A stretch of DNA of 64,000 nucleotides. It comes from Advenella sp048381675. GTDB taxonomy: Bacteria; Pseudomonadota; Gammaproteobacteria; Burkholderiales; Burkholderiaceae_B. The position numbers and the translations under genes are program-made. Of this stretch, positions 9,014 through 17,244 are shown piece after piece. How positions within the stretch are numbered: the first letter of the stretch is position 1; every line of letters begins with the position of its first letter. The stretch covers positions 248,001 to 312,000 of the forward strand of contig NZ_JBLWIS010000003.1 in assembly GCF_048381675.1 (NCBI RefSeq), read 5' to 3'. The notes below the pieces were generated by a model. That model was not told the origin of the DNA. It worked only from the letters and a program-made list of their open reading frames with translations, and searched no databases.

Positions 9014-9295
9014 CCCGTGAAGAGACAGGTATAGGGAAAAACTTGAATAATTCTACCATGGGCTTATTGCTGCCTGTTGTGGGATGAAGCGCGGATGATA
9101 CATATACCGATTTTGCGGGTAATTTCCTTCCCCGATTTTGGATGTTGCATATTACTATTTACTTGGTCTTTTTGTTAGTGATTGTTTATTAAGTATCTTT
9201 TCTATACCAATTTAAAAATAATAATTTATTCAAAAATGAATGCATTTTTTGGCAAATAAATTGCTTAATAAAAAAATAGGGCAAGAGGTGTTGTT

Positions 9296-9900
9296 GTGAT
9301 AGAAACAATTGTTGCTGCGTTGCTACCGATAGTCGTGACACTGGTTTTGGTTTTTTTTGCCGGATGGCATCACGATTTTGAGGCCGATCAAGCTGCGGTA
9401 CTTAACCGGATGGTCATGCTTTATGCCTTGCCACTTACACTTAGCATGGTGGGCGGATATATTCTTGTGTTTGTCCTGACGCGTTACGTTTTTCGGCGCT
9501 CAGCCAAGATAGCTGCCCTGCAGGCACTGGCTATCGCCGGGCCTGCCGTCCCTTTTTATTATATTGTCCCGTGACGATAGTCAGTCTACCGGGCCTAAAA
9601 CAACAGTATTCGATAGCATCAAGAATACGATAAAAGAGCCTATAATCTGGGCACCCGTTCTGGCTTTTATTCTCTTGTTAGCCGACATCCGTATACCTGC
9701 CAACATTCGTTCTTCAATGAAACTCTTGAGTAATGCCACCGGAGGCGTCGCTCTTTTTGCTTCGGGCATCATCCTGTTTTTTAGTACGGTTTTTTCGGTA
9801 CTGACCATATGCGAAAGGCGCATGTATCTGGTGGCCAAAATACTTACCGTTAGATGCCGGGTTGGTTTGATGGGAAATTTAATTAAAACCAGATCCATCA
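9296..9900 (+). pseudogene. AEC-family (MdcF-like) transporter, decayed
   Basis: Two reading frames together recall an auxin-efflux-carrier family permease, but neither is intact. The first (9296-9574) opens MIETIVAALLPIVVTL with FFAGWHHDFEADQAAVLNRM, typical of the family N-terminus. It jumps from LYALPLTL directly to SMVGGYILVF, as if 20-30 residues were deleted, and ends after AIAGPAVPF. A second frame (from about 9564) resumes with KEPIIWAPVLAFILLLADIRIP and ATGGVALFASGIILF, which belong near the C-terminal third of such proteins. Much of the middle is missing, and the sequence after about 9790 is scrambled. Intact members have ten membrane spans and about 310 residues. The start codon used by any original gene is probably the GTG near 9296. 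Confidence 0.75.
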
Positions 9901-10056
9901 AACTGCCCATGTGGGTTTATAATCAACACAGCTATTTCATCTAATTTTAACGGCTTGTATTTATGACTTTTATAGTCAATTATATTTGCGCCATACGTGG
10001 CATCATGTATAGTATTGCCGTTACATTTTCAATTAATTAAAAGCAAAAGGAAACGT

Positions 10057-11025
10057 ATGTCTTCTAAGAAGAAGATTGCCATTGCAACGGCAGGGGTTCT
10101 TGTGGTTGCCGCTGGTGCAGCCTGGTTTGGCGGCAATAAACTGGCACAGGGTAAAGTAGAAGAAGAGCTTAAAGCTTTTTTGGTGCAAAACAATTTGCAG
10201 GATAGTGTGTCTTGGGAAAGTCTTGATGCTAATGTTAGCGGTACAGGCTCGATGACTAATGTCAAAATTATCGACAGGCAAAATCCCGCGCATTACTTTA
10301 CTTTTCGCAAAGTGATTCTGAATGAACTGGAAAATACTGAAAATAGTCAGAAAATAGACATCTCCTTTCAGGGTTTTGCCGATGAAACGGGTAAAAGCCC
10401 GATCGGAAAGGTTTCTGAAAGTAAATTGGCCGAATTGGGTTATACAGAATTGCCCGAGGTTAATGGCTCGGTCAAGGTTGATTTTGACAATGCGATAGAT
10501 CGTTCATCATACGAAATCAGTATTGATCAACCCGAGGTTGCCAATTTTGGCGTCAAGCTTGATGCCAACAAGATTGCCGATTTGCTTAAGCAATTACGTG
10601 CCAATGCTGAATCGGTACAGCAAAATCCCATGGCATTACTCCCGTTTTTGGCACCGGTCAGCATTAATTCCTTGTCATTTGACATTCAGGATAAAGGTCT
10701 TGTAAAACGCGTGATTGCCAAAGAAAAAGGTGTGGCCTTGGGGGCACAAGCAACCCCTGCGCAAGACGCTGCCTATGAAGCCAAAATGCTACAGCAAAAA
10801 GAAGATTGCCTAAAGCAGGGTGCCGTTGTGTTTGGTGCAAACAATACAGAGGCATCTTGCGATGCGGTTTATCAGTACGTGACCAACCAGAAAAACAGCC
10901 TTTCATTTGCGATGAATCCGAATCCTCCATTCGAGATCATGACGGTTGTGCAGCTTTTGTCTGGTCGTGGAAATGCCAATCTTGGTCAGCTTTTTCAAAA
11001 CCTCAACATAGAGTTGAAGAATTAA
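10057..11025 (+). CDS. Membrane-anchored protein of unknown function (DUF945-like)
   Basis: I chose the ATG at 10057, preceded by AAAAGGAAACGT, over an upstream in-frame start with no ribosome site. The 322 residues begin MSSKKKIAIATAGVLVVAAG, a short basic stretch and one hydrophobic segment that would be a signal anchor. The rest is soluble and acidic, with many VKI/VSI strands and no catalytic motif I recognise. Two cysteines (CLKQGAVV and SCDAVY) could form a disulfide if the domain is periplasmic. The N-terminal layout is reminiscent of DUF945/YdgA proteins, but similarity is weak. It is monocistronic, followed by a strong terminator. Confidence 0.7.
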   Translation: MSSKKKIAIATAGVLVVAAGAAWFGGNKLAQGKVEEELKAFLVQNNLQDSVSWESLDANVSGTGSMTNVKIIDRQNPAHYFTFRKVILNELENTENSQKIDISFQGFADETGKSPIGKVSESKLAELGYTELPEVNGSVKVDFDNAIDRSSYEISIDQPEVANFGVKLDANKIADLLKQLRANAESVQQNPMALLPFLAPVSINSLSFDIQDKGLVKRVIAKEKGVALGAQATPAQDAAYEAKMLQQKEDCLKQGAVVFGANNTEASCDAVYQYVTNQKNSLSFAMNPNPPFEIMTVVQLLSGRGNANLGQLFQNLNIELKN

Positions 11026-11044
11026 TCACAATTAGGCTGGTATG

Positions 11045-11074
11045 AAAAGGCGTTCTGGTTTGAACGCCTTTTTT
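11045..11074 (+). terminator. Rho-independent terminator
   Basis: Stem AAAAGGCGTTC / GAACGCCTTTT with a TGGTTT loop and a T run, 20 bases after the stop of the gene ending at 11025. Confidence 0.85.
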
Positions 11075-11142
11075 ATTGGGCAGTCTGGCATAGGTCCAGT
11101 CTTGGGTGATTGTTTTCTATGCCAAATAACCGGCAGTGCTTT

Positions 11143-11415
11143 TTAAGCCACATTGGTGTATTCAGGGTGCCGCTTAAGGTAGGCAACGGTGTACGAGCAG
11201 ACAGGGTGAACCTTCCAGTTATTATGGCTGGCGGTTTCCAGGGCAAAACGGGTAATTATCGCAGCGATGCCGCGACCGCCGACTTCTGGGGGAACCAAGG
11301 TATGCAGTACATGCATCACATTGTTGTCAAGCCGGTAATCAATTAAGCAGGTGTGGCCATCAATAACGGTTTGGAAACGTGACTGTTCAGGAAGGTGCTG
11401 GATCGACAGGTTCAT
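11143..11415 (-). CDS. Small GNAT-type N-acetyltransferase (YjdJ-like)
   Basis: A 90-residue protein matching the short single-domain GNAT group (COG2388, YjdJ/Gtl3b-like). It shows a TCLIDYRLDNNVMHVLHTLVPPEVGGRGIAA progression (given here in summary): a strand pair, then H-T-x-V-P and the acetyl-CoA loop G-G-R-G-I-A. It ends with HPVCSYTVAYLKRHPEY, the usual C-terminal strand-helix with the conserved cysteine. Full-length members are 90-100 residues, so it appears complete. Substrate is unknown for this group. It stands alone, convergent with the preceding gene. Confidence 0.8.
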   Translation of the reverse strand: MNLSIQHLPEQSRFQTVIDGHTCLIDYRLDNNVMHVLHTLVPPEVGGRGIAAIITRFALETASHNNWKVHPVCSYTVAYLKRHPEYTNVA

Positions 11416-11500
11416 GGGCTTGCTTTGTGGTTGATGAGGACAATTACATGATAATACTTTACGAAGCTGCTGACCATGACAGGCCTGCCTCTGACAGTGT

Positions 11501-11878
11501 TTAGCGAGTTAGCAAAATGCCCCAAACCACGCACATGCAAAGAATGCCAATAAAACAACAGCCCCAGAGTCCCAGCAACGGCCATTTTATTTTAACCGGT
11601 ACTTGTGACGGAATCACATGAGGCAAAATGCGGTTGGCGTGACCAATCAGCCAGAATTGCACATTGGGGAAAAACAGCCTGAAAAAATAGTCCAGTAATA
11701 TAGAACAGCGGATAGACAAGGAAAACCGGTTGAACGGCTGCATGCTTAAGTAAGGATGCTTAAGCATTTCATTGGTGGGTTTTAAAGAAAAGAAAATCAG
11801 GTAGAGACCGGAAAACGATGCAATCAGGAAACAGGCCATTAGTATTGCAATCGCGTAAATCAGTATCAATTCAGTCAT
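11501..11878 (-). CDS. Small membrane protein of unknown function
   Basis: A 125-residue frame with two strong hydrophobic segments: residues about 4-30 (LILIYAIAILMACFLIASFSG) and about 99-121 (LLGLWGCCFIGILCMCVVWG). Between them is a partly amphipathic stretch rich in Phe and Arg. I recognise no family. The frame is AT-rich like its surroundings. It may be a real small inner-membrane protein or a remnant of the accessory patch that also holds the AEC pseudogene. Support comes from the coherent two-segment topology and a lack of any better frame. Confidence 0.5.
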   Translation of the reverse strand: MTELILIYAIAILMACFLIASFSGLYLIFFSLKPTNEMLKHPYLSMQPFNRFSLSIRCSILLDYFFRLFFPNVQFWLIGHANRILPHVIPSQVPVKIKWPLLGLWGCCFIGILCMCVVWGILLTR

Positions 11879-11965
11879 AAGGATAAAGCTTAAGTCTTGG
11901 GTTGGCTTGTGGAAATGTTATGAAGGATTGATTTTAACCTAAGTTGGCCAACTTGTTTTTAAGGT

Positions 11966-12025
11966 TGATATTCAATCAATATCAGATGATTTTTAATTAA
12001 TATTAGACGACTATCATAATTGATA
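11966..12025. promoter_or_regulatory. LysR-type operator region upstream of the CoA-transferase operon
   Basis: Two inverted repeats precede the operon: TGATATT-N5-AATATCA at 11966-11984 and TATCA-N4-TGATA at 12012-12025. The first is nearly the same as a site upstream of the lysR gene at 16174. LysR regulators classically use one strong recognition site and a weaker activation site nearer the promoter, which fits this pair. Confidence 0.55.
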
Positions 12026-12061
12026 TTAGCCTTATATTCATTCAATTAATGTGAGTCAGTT

Positions 12062-13261
12062 ATGAATAGCACCAAGCCTTCCACTTCTGCTTTGCAAGGA
12101 ATCAAGGTACTGGATTTGACTTCCATCGTATTTGGTCCTTACGCTTCTCAGATTCTGGCCGATTATGGGGCGGAAGTGATTAAAGTCGAATCGTTAACGG
12201 GTGATTCTACTCGCTATACCGGCCCCACCATGGAGGAGGGGTTGTCGGCTATTTTTCTGGGTGTTAACCGCAATAAGCAAAGTATTGCACTAAATCTTAA
12301 GCAAGAACAGGCCAGGGATGTTTTGTTGGAGCTGGTGGATCAGGCTGATGTATTCATGCATAGTATGCGGCCGCAAAAAATGAAAAAACTGGGGTTGGAT
12401 CCTCAAACCCTGCGACAGCGAAATCCTAAACTGGTTTATGCTGGCCTGTATGGATTTGGTAATGCAGGCAGATACGCCGGCATGCCTGCCTATGACGATA
12501 TCATTCAGGGTTTAAGCGGTATACCCGATGTGGTGCAGAAGCAATCTGGCACACCTAGATACCTGCCCATTATTGCTGCGGATAAAACCTGCGGCCTAGT
12601 TGCCGCCCATGCTATTTTGGCTGCCTTGTTCCAGCGGGAACGGGATGGTCGTGGGCAGCAGGTTGAAGTACCCATGTTTGAAACAATGTCTTCTTATATG
12701 TTGGTGGAGCATTATTATGGTCGGCATTTGGCCGATCAGAATCAACATGCGGGATATGACCGGGTGTTGTCTGAGTGGCGCAAACCTTATAAAACGCTTG
12801 ATGGTTATTTATGCATGATGCCTTATACCGACTTGCATTGGCAGAATTTTTTCCGGCACGCCGGTTATTCCGAGTTGGCCGCTGATGAACGTTTTACCAA
12901 TATTTCCCAACGCACCAAACATATTAACCAGTTATACGAAATTACCGGTCAAATTGTGGAGGGCCAAACCACCACGTATTGGCTTGATTTTTGTAACCAG
13001 TATGAAATCCCGGCCTCACGGATTAATGCCATTAATGAACTTGAGCAGGATCCGCATTTGCAGGATGTGGGTTTTTTTGTGGAGCTTGAGGATACCAGTG
13101 GCAAGTATCGTTTCGTGCGTAACCCGGTTAGTTTGGAAAATTCGACAGTGCTGGTGCAAATGCCACCTCGGTTGGGTGAACACACGACCCCGATTATGGA
13201 AAATCTGGGTTATACACCGGAAGAAATTCAACAATTTTATAAACAGCAACTCATCAAATAA
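12062..13261 (+). CDS. CaiB/BaiF family III CoA-transferase
   Basis: Family III enzymes move CoA between carboxylic acids through an aspartyl-CoA thioester. The 399 residues begin with the family N-terminus (GIKVLDLTSIVFGPYASQILADYGAEVIKVE, summarised) and the nucleotide-type loop NRNKQSIALNL. The catalytic aspartate region is PAYDDIIQGLSG near residue 142, and the GDSTRY loop is also present. It is the first gene of a run with a MaoC-like protein and two acyl-CoA dehydrogenases, so it probably activates a carboxylate for beta-oxidation-like breakdown. The substrate cannot be told from sequence. Two LysR-type sites lie just upstream. Confidence 0.9.
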   Translation: MNSTKPSTSALQGIKVLDLTSIVFGPYASQILADYGAEVIKVESLTGDSTRYTGPTMEEGLSAIFLGVNRNKQSIALNLKQEQARDVLLELVDQADVFMHSMRPQKMKKLGLDPQTLRQRNPKLVYAGLYGFGNAGRYAGMPAYDDIIQGLSGIPDVVQKQSGTPRYLPIIAADKTCGLVAAHAILAALFQRERDGRGQQVEVPMFETMSSYMLVEHYYGRHLADQNQHAGYDRVLSEWRKPYKTLDGYLCMMPYTDLHWQNFFRHAGYSELAADERFTNISQRTKHINQLYEITGQIVEGQTTTYWLDFCNQYEIPASRINAINELEQDPHLQDVGFFVELEDTSGKYRFVRNPVSLENSTVLVQMPPRLGEHTTPIMENLGYTPEEIQQFYKQQLIK

Positions 13262-13301
13262 AGTATTGATGAACTAAACAACACATTACAGGAGATAGAA
13301 A

Positions 13302-13760
13302 ATGACACAGGAAGCAAAATTATTGGGCGAGGGTTTTTACTGGCAGGATCTGGAAGTTGGACAGAAATTCAAAACCTTTAAACGTACGATTACTGAAACC
13401 GATATTGTTAATTTTATTAGCGTTACCGGCATGCTGGAAACCATTTTTATTGACAAGACTTTTAATGCCGGTGCCATTAAGGGACGTCCGGTGCCCGGTG
13501 CACTCACGTATAGCATTATCGAAGGCATGTTGATGCAAACTATGGTTCAGGGAACCGGCCTTGCTTTGCTGGAAGTGCATAAAAAAATGCTGGCCCCTGT
13601 GGTTGCCGGTGATACGATTTGGGCCGAGGTAGAGGTCACACAGGTAAGACCAACCTCTAAACTTAACCGTGCCGTGGTTTCAACACATATTAATATCAAG
13701 AACCAGGATGATGTAACGGTGATTAGTTATGACGTGACTCGCATGTTGTCAGGACGTTGA
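13302..13760 (+). CDS. MaoC-like hotdog protein lacking the usual hydratase motif
   Basis: A 152-residue single hotdog domain of the MaoC type (FYWQDLEVGQKF opening, ALTYSIIEGM helix, APVVAGDTIWAEVEV strand). Active R-specific enoyl-CoA hydratases have a TGDxNPxH motif carrying Asp and His. Here the matching stretch reads SVTGMLETIFID, with neither residue in place. It may therefore act by another mechanism, as a thioesterase-like or binding subunit, or belong to a subfamily with relocated catalysis. It lies 40 bp after the CoA-transferase and 53 bp before the dehydrogenases, so it is very likely part of the same pathway. Confidence 0.8.
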   Translation: MTQEAKLLGEGFYWQDLEVGQKFKTFKRTITETDIVNFISVTGMLETIFIDKTFNAGAIKGRPVPGALTYSIIEGMLMQTMVQGTGLALLEVHKKMLAPVVAGDTIWAEVEVTQVRPTSKLNRAVVSTHINIKNQDDVTVISYDVTRMLSGR

Positions 13761-13813
13761 TTTGAAGCCTTACCAATAATAATTTTAAATTTAAATTAAG
13801 TGGGTGGTTTATT

Positions 13814-15001
13814 ATGCTTGACGTTCTTGATCTGGCTTATCTTCCTCAAGAAGAAAACCAATTTCGAAGCGAACTGCGGGCTTTTATTAAAGAAGCCATG
13901 CAGGAAATGGATGCCTACGCACGGGCCCGTTCATGGATGGGTTTTGATGCCGGGTTCAGCAAAAAACTGGCTGCCAAAGGTTGGTTGGGCCTTACTTTGC
14001 CCAAGCAGTATGGCGGTGCGGAAAAAGGTTATTTTTCCCGTTTTGTATTGTCTGAAGAACTGTTGGGTGCCGGGGCGCCGGTTTCGGCTCACTGGATTGC
14101 CGACCGCCAGAGCGGTCCTTTGATTCTGCGTTATGGCACAGAGGCGCAGAAACAGTTTTATTTGCCAAGGATTTGTCAGGGGGAGGCTTTTTTCTGCATA
14201 GGCATGAGCGAACCCAACTCCGGTTCCGATCTTGCCAGCATTAAAACCAGGGCACAAAAAAATGACAAAGGCTGGCTGCTTAATGGCAGCAAGATATGGA
14301 CAACGAATGCCCATCAGTCACATTATATGATTGCCTTGGTGCGCACTTCAGGAGAGGCGGGAGACCGGCATAAAGGATTGTCTCAGGTGATTATTGACTT
14401 AAGCCTGCCAGGTGTTACGGTACGCCCCATTGTTGATGTGGCTGGAGATGCGCACTTTTCAGAAGTGTTTTTTACGGATGTCCAACTGGCCGATGATGCC
14501 CTGATTGGCAATGAAGGCGATGGTTGGGAACAGGTCAATGCCGAATTGGCCTTTGAACGCAGTGGCCCGGAGCGTATTTATTCCAGTATGGCCTTGGTGG
14601 AGTGTTTCCTGAAAGAATGCCGGCAGCAAGGCTGGGAGTCTGAGCGGGTGCAGGTAACGCTGGGTGGTATTGTTGCCCGGCTTGCCGTATTAAGAACCAT
14701 GTCATTGGCGATTACCAGCAAACTGGCCAAGGGTGAAAACCCTTCGGTGGAGGCATCACTGGTTAAGGATTACGGCACCGGGCTGGAGCAGGATATCCCC
14801 AAATTGATTGCAGATTGCCTGGGTGAATATCCTGAATGGACGCCTTCCGTTGAGCTGATCAAGACCCTGGCTTTGGTGGATCAGGTATGTCCTTCCTATT
14901 CCTTGCGTGGCGGTACCCGAGAGATATTACGGGGAATTATTGCCCGGGGTTTGGGCTTGCGACAAGAAAGAGATAAAAATGGACAATTTGAGTATGGATA
15001 A
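13814..15001 (+). CDS. Acyl-CoA dehydrogenase, first subunit
   Basis: A 395-residue flavoprotein of the acyl-CoA dehydrogenase fold. The FAD/substrate strand reads GMSEPNSGSDLASIKTRA near residue 136, the middle beta domain contains GSKIWTTNAH, and the C-terminal helical domain ends with LRGGTREILRGIIARGLGL. The position held by the catalytic Glu in short- and medium-chain enzymes is Gly here (RGGT), as in the FadE-like groups that place the base elsewhere or in a partner. The next gene overlaps it by 23 bases and is a smaller homologue. That arrangement is typical of dehydrogenases built from two unlike subunits. Confidence 0.88.
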   Translation: MLDVLDLAYLPQEENQFRSELRAFIKEAMQEMDAYARARSWMGFDAGFSKKLAAKGWLGLTLPKQYGGAEKGYFSRFVLSEELLGAGAPVSAHWIADRQSGPLILRYGTEAQKQFYLPRICQGEAFFCIGMSEPNSGSDLASIKTRAQKNDKGWLLNGSKIWTTNAHQSHYMIALVRTSGEAGDRHKGLSQVIIDLSLPGVTVRPIVDVAGDAHFSEVFFTDVQLADDALIGNEGDGWEQVNAELAFERSGPERIYSSMALVECFLKECRQQGWESERVQVTLGGIVARLAVLRTMSLAITSKLAKGENPSVEASLVKDYGTGLEQDIPKLIADCLGEYPEWTPSVELIKTLALVDQVCPSYSLRGGTREILRGIIARGLGLRQERDKNGQFEYG

Positions 15002-16007
15002 TCTTTTTGATGGGGCCGTGGGCCGTTTGTTTGCCGATATTTCAGAAAAATTCGGCAACAGCCTAGAGTTGTCGTGCACTGATTATGAAGCGATCTGGTC
15101 AGAAATAGCGGGTTCCGGTTTTTTGGATGTGATGCTGCCTGAAGAAAAAGGAGGGGCAGGGCTGAGTCTGAAAGAAGCGGGAAACCTGTTCAAGCTGGAA
15201 GGATATTTTAATTTGCCAGTTCCTTTTGCCAGTACCCTGCTGGCTCGTAGTTGGCTGGATGGCAGCGGGCAAACCATACCAGAAGGGTCCGTAGTTATCG
15301 CTACCATGGGGGTGCAGATATCTGAAGGGCAAGGACAGATAGTGATTAATAAATTGCCTTTTGGTCACCGGGCAGCCAGGTTTTTGGTGTTGGCTAATCA
15401 GTCATGTTATTTACTGGCCCAGGAAAAAGCAGTGGTTCATGAGGTTTATCACGCAGGGTTGTTTGCCAGCGTGAGCTGGCGTCTGGAAGAGGCGATTGAG
15501 CTGGAAGTGTCTGCGCAAGCTTTGGAAGATTTGCGTAATCTGGCTGCTTTGGCCGCATTGGTGCCCAGTGTGGGTGCCATGGAAAGGATTTTTGAAATGA
15601 CGCTGGAGTATGCCAATCAAAGGCAGCAATTTGGCCGACCTTTAAGCAAATTCCAGGCAATCCAGCATCAAATCAGCGTCTTGGCAGAACAAGTATGGGC
15701 CGCACGCATGGCAGCGCAAATTGCATGTAACAGCAACAATCATCATCCAGATCCCAATTTGTTGGCCATTGCTAAATACCAGGTCAGTTTTGTGTCCGAT
15801 CAGGTAGCTGATATTTCCCATGCAGTTCATGGTGCTATCGGGATTACCGAAGAATATGCGCTGCATTTTTATACCAGACGTATCAGAGAGTTCAAAAGTG
15901 AGGCAGGAACCCAATCCTACTGGGCTAAAAGGTTGGGCCATCATGTATTGGGGCAAGAGGGCGAAACGGTTCTTTCAATGTTAACTGGAGAGCTGTGCCC
16001 AAGATAA
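14979..16007 (+). CDS. Acyl-CoA dehydrogenase, second subunit
   Basis: The chosen ATG at 14979 has an AGAAAGAGATAAAA lead and overlaps the previous gene by 23 bases; a second ATG follows five codons later. The 342-residue protein has the fold's N-terminal helical part (FLDVMLPEEKGGAGLSLKEA), a reduced central domain, and a C-terminal helical part. The last contains RQQFGRPLSKFQAIQHQISVLAEQ and HAVHGAIGITEEYALHFYTRR. The diverged middle and the tight overlap suggest it partners the 395-residue homologue. By analogy with known two-subunit acyl-CoA dehydrogenases, the pair may form a heterotetramer; that is inference. A terminator follows. Confidence 0.85.
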   Translation: MDNLSMDNLFDGAVGRLFADISEKFGNSLELSCTDYEAIWSEIAGSGFLDVMLPEEKGGAGLSLKEAGNLFKLEGYFNLPVPFASTLLARSWLDGSGQTIPEGSVVIATMGVQISEGQGQIVINKLPFGHRAARFLVLANQSCYLLAQEKAVVHEVYHAGLFASVSWRLEEAIELEVSAQALEDLRNLAALAALVPSVGAMERIFEMTLEYANQRQQFGRPLSKFQAIQHQISVLAEQVWAARMAAQIACNSNNHHPDPNLLAIAKYQVSFVSDQVADISHAVHGAIGITEEYALHFYTRRIREFKSEAGTQSYWAKRLGHHVLGQEGETVLSMLTGELCPR

Positions 16008-16035
16008 TAATTTAGTCTTTGGTTATCTTTTGACG

Positions 16036-16062
16036 CCGGACTCATGATGGGTCCGGTTTTTT
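16036..16062 (+). terminator. Rho-independent terminator of the acyl-CoA operon
   Basis: Stem CCGGAC / GTCCGG with a nine-base loop and six T, 28 bases after the dehydrogenase stop. Confidence 0.85.
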
Positions 16063-16173
16063 AGTTATGCGCCCAGCATGCCATGTCGTTTGGCAGGGGC
16101 AGTTCAGACGAACTTACCCTTATGTGATATGGCTATATGCAGGATTATGCTTATATATTAAATAATGTAATTT

Positions 16174-16192
16174 TGATATTCTTTAGATATCA
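16174..16192. promoter_or_regulatory. LysR-type operator upstream of its own gene
   Basis: TGATATT-N5-GATATCA, 28 bases before the lysR start. It differs from the site at 11966 by one base in the arms and has the same spacing, suggesting autoregulation and control of the upstream operon by one protein. Confidence 0.6.
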
Positions 16193-16220
16193 TTAAAAAT
16201 ATTAAATTACAGGAATTAAT

Positions 16221-17111
16221 ATGGATTTGCGCCGTCTCCGTCATTTTGTGGTGTTGGCTGAAACCTTGAATTTTCATAAGGCCGCTGAAAAATTGCATAT
16301 TGCCCAACCCCCTTTATCGGTTTCCATTCAAAAACTGGAGGCTGAGTTGGGGGTGCGTTTGTTTGAGCGAACCTCCAAAGGGGTTTCCTTGACCCCGGAA
16401 GGAATGCAAATCCGTGCGGATGCAATCCGTCTGCTTTACTTTGCAGAGCAATTGAAGCACACGGCAGATGAAATCAAGGAAGGAACAAGAGGGGTGTTGC
16501 ATATTGGTTTTGTGGGTTCAGTTACCCAAGGGTTGTTGCAAAGCCTGGTGCCATCTTTTAAACAAAAATATGAAAATGTCGAGCTGAGTTTTACAGAAGG
16601 GATATCCAGCCGGATAGTACAGGATGTGGAGGCGGGTAAGCTGGATGTGGGCTTGATTCGTACCCCTGTGCTGGATAATACGGCTGTAGATATGATTCAA
16701 CTGGAAAAAGACGGTTTTGTCTTGGCTGTCCCGAAAGGACATGAACTGGAAGGTCATGCTGTTTGTTTGAAAGAGTTGGCCGAATACCCATTTATTGTCT
16801 ATTCTCCAGACCATGCCAGGGGTCTGCATTATGCCGTTATGTCTGCATGTCAGGAGGCTGGCTTTCTTCCACGAATCACTCAAATAGCCATTCAGGTGGA
16901 TACTGTACTGGCCCTGGTTGAAAGTGGTGTAGGCATTGCCTTGGTGCCCTCTGTGGTGATGAAAACAAAAATCAAAAAGCATCTTTCTTATCTTCAGTTG
17001 TCAGATGAATCCGAAATTACCCGGATTGGCTTTGCATTGGTATATAAAAAAAACACTGCCTCTGTCGCAACTATTAAATTTCGGGATTTGGCAATAAGCC
17101 AGTATTCGTAA
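16221..17111 (+). CDS. LysR-family transcriptional regulator
   Basis: A 296-residue regulator with the standard layout. The N-terminal winged helix-turn-helix reads MDLRRLRHFVVLAETLNFHKAAEKLHIAQPPLS (summarised), followed by a linker helix and a periplasmic-binding-protein-like effector domain starting near residue 90 (GVLHIGFVGSV). The QPPLSVSIQKLEAELG stretch is typical of the BenM/CatM/CbbR side of the family. It lies between the acyl-CoA operon and the Bug receptor gene on the same strand, with its own gap and a palindromic site. That site has a twin ahead of the CoA-transferase gene. The effector is probably the operon's substrate or a CoA ester of it; this is inference. Confidence 0.92.
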   Translation: MDLRRLRHFVVLAETLNFHKAAEKLHIAQPPLSVSIQKLEAELGVRLFERTSKGVSLTPEGMQIRADAIRLLYFAEQLKHTADEIKEGTRGVLHIGFVGSVTQGLLQSLVPSFKQKYENVELSFTEGISSRIVQDVEAGKLDVGLIRTPVLDNTAVDMIQLEKDGFVLAVPKGHELEGHAVCLKELAEYPFIVYSPDHARGLHYAVMSACQEAGFLPRITQIAIQVDTVLALVESGVGIALVPSVVMKTKIKKHLSYLQLSDESEITRIGFALVYKKNTASVATIKFRDLAISQYS

Positions 17112-17244
17112 TTTGAGTAGTTAAATATCGACATGGTGATACACGATGCCTATTGTTGACTGTTGAAAGAGTATTAGAACTGGTTGCTTATCTTTGCTAT
17201 CGTGTCTTTTGTGGTTTGAACCTTTATAAATATAAACAGGAGAC

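Noticed and set aside
9564..9944. Separate 126-residue gene after the 92-residue frame
   Set aside because: Its content is the C-terminal part of the same transporter family as the preceding frame, so it is one broken gene rather than two.
11086..11124. TGGCATAG...CTATGCCA inverted repeat after the terminator
   Set aside because: The loop is 23 bases and no T run follows; it is probably fortuitous.
14907..14978. Longer start for the second acyl-CoA dehydrogenase
   Set aside because: The extension overlaps the first dehydrogenase in another frame and has no family similarity; the ATG at 14979 has a better ribosome site.
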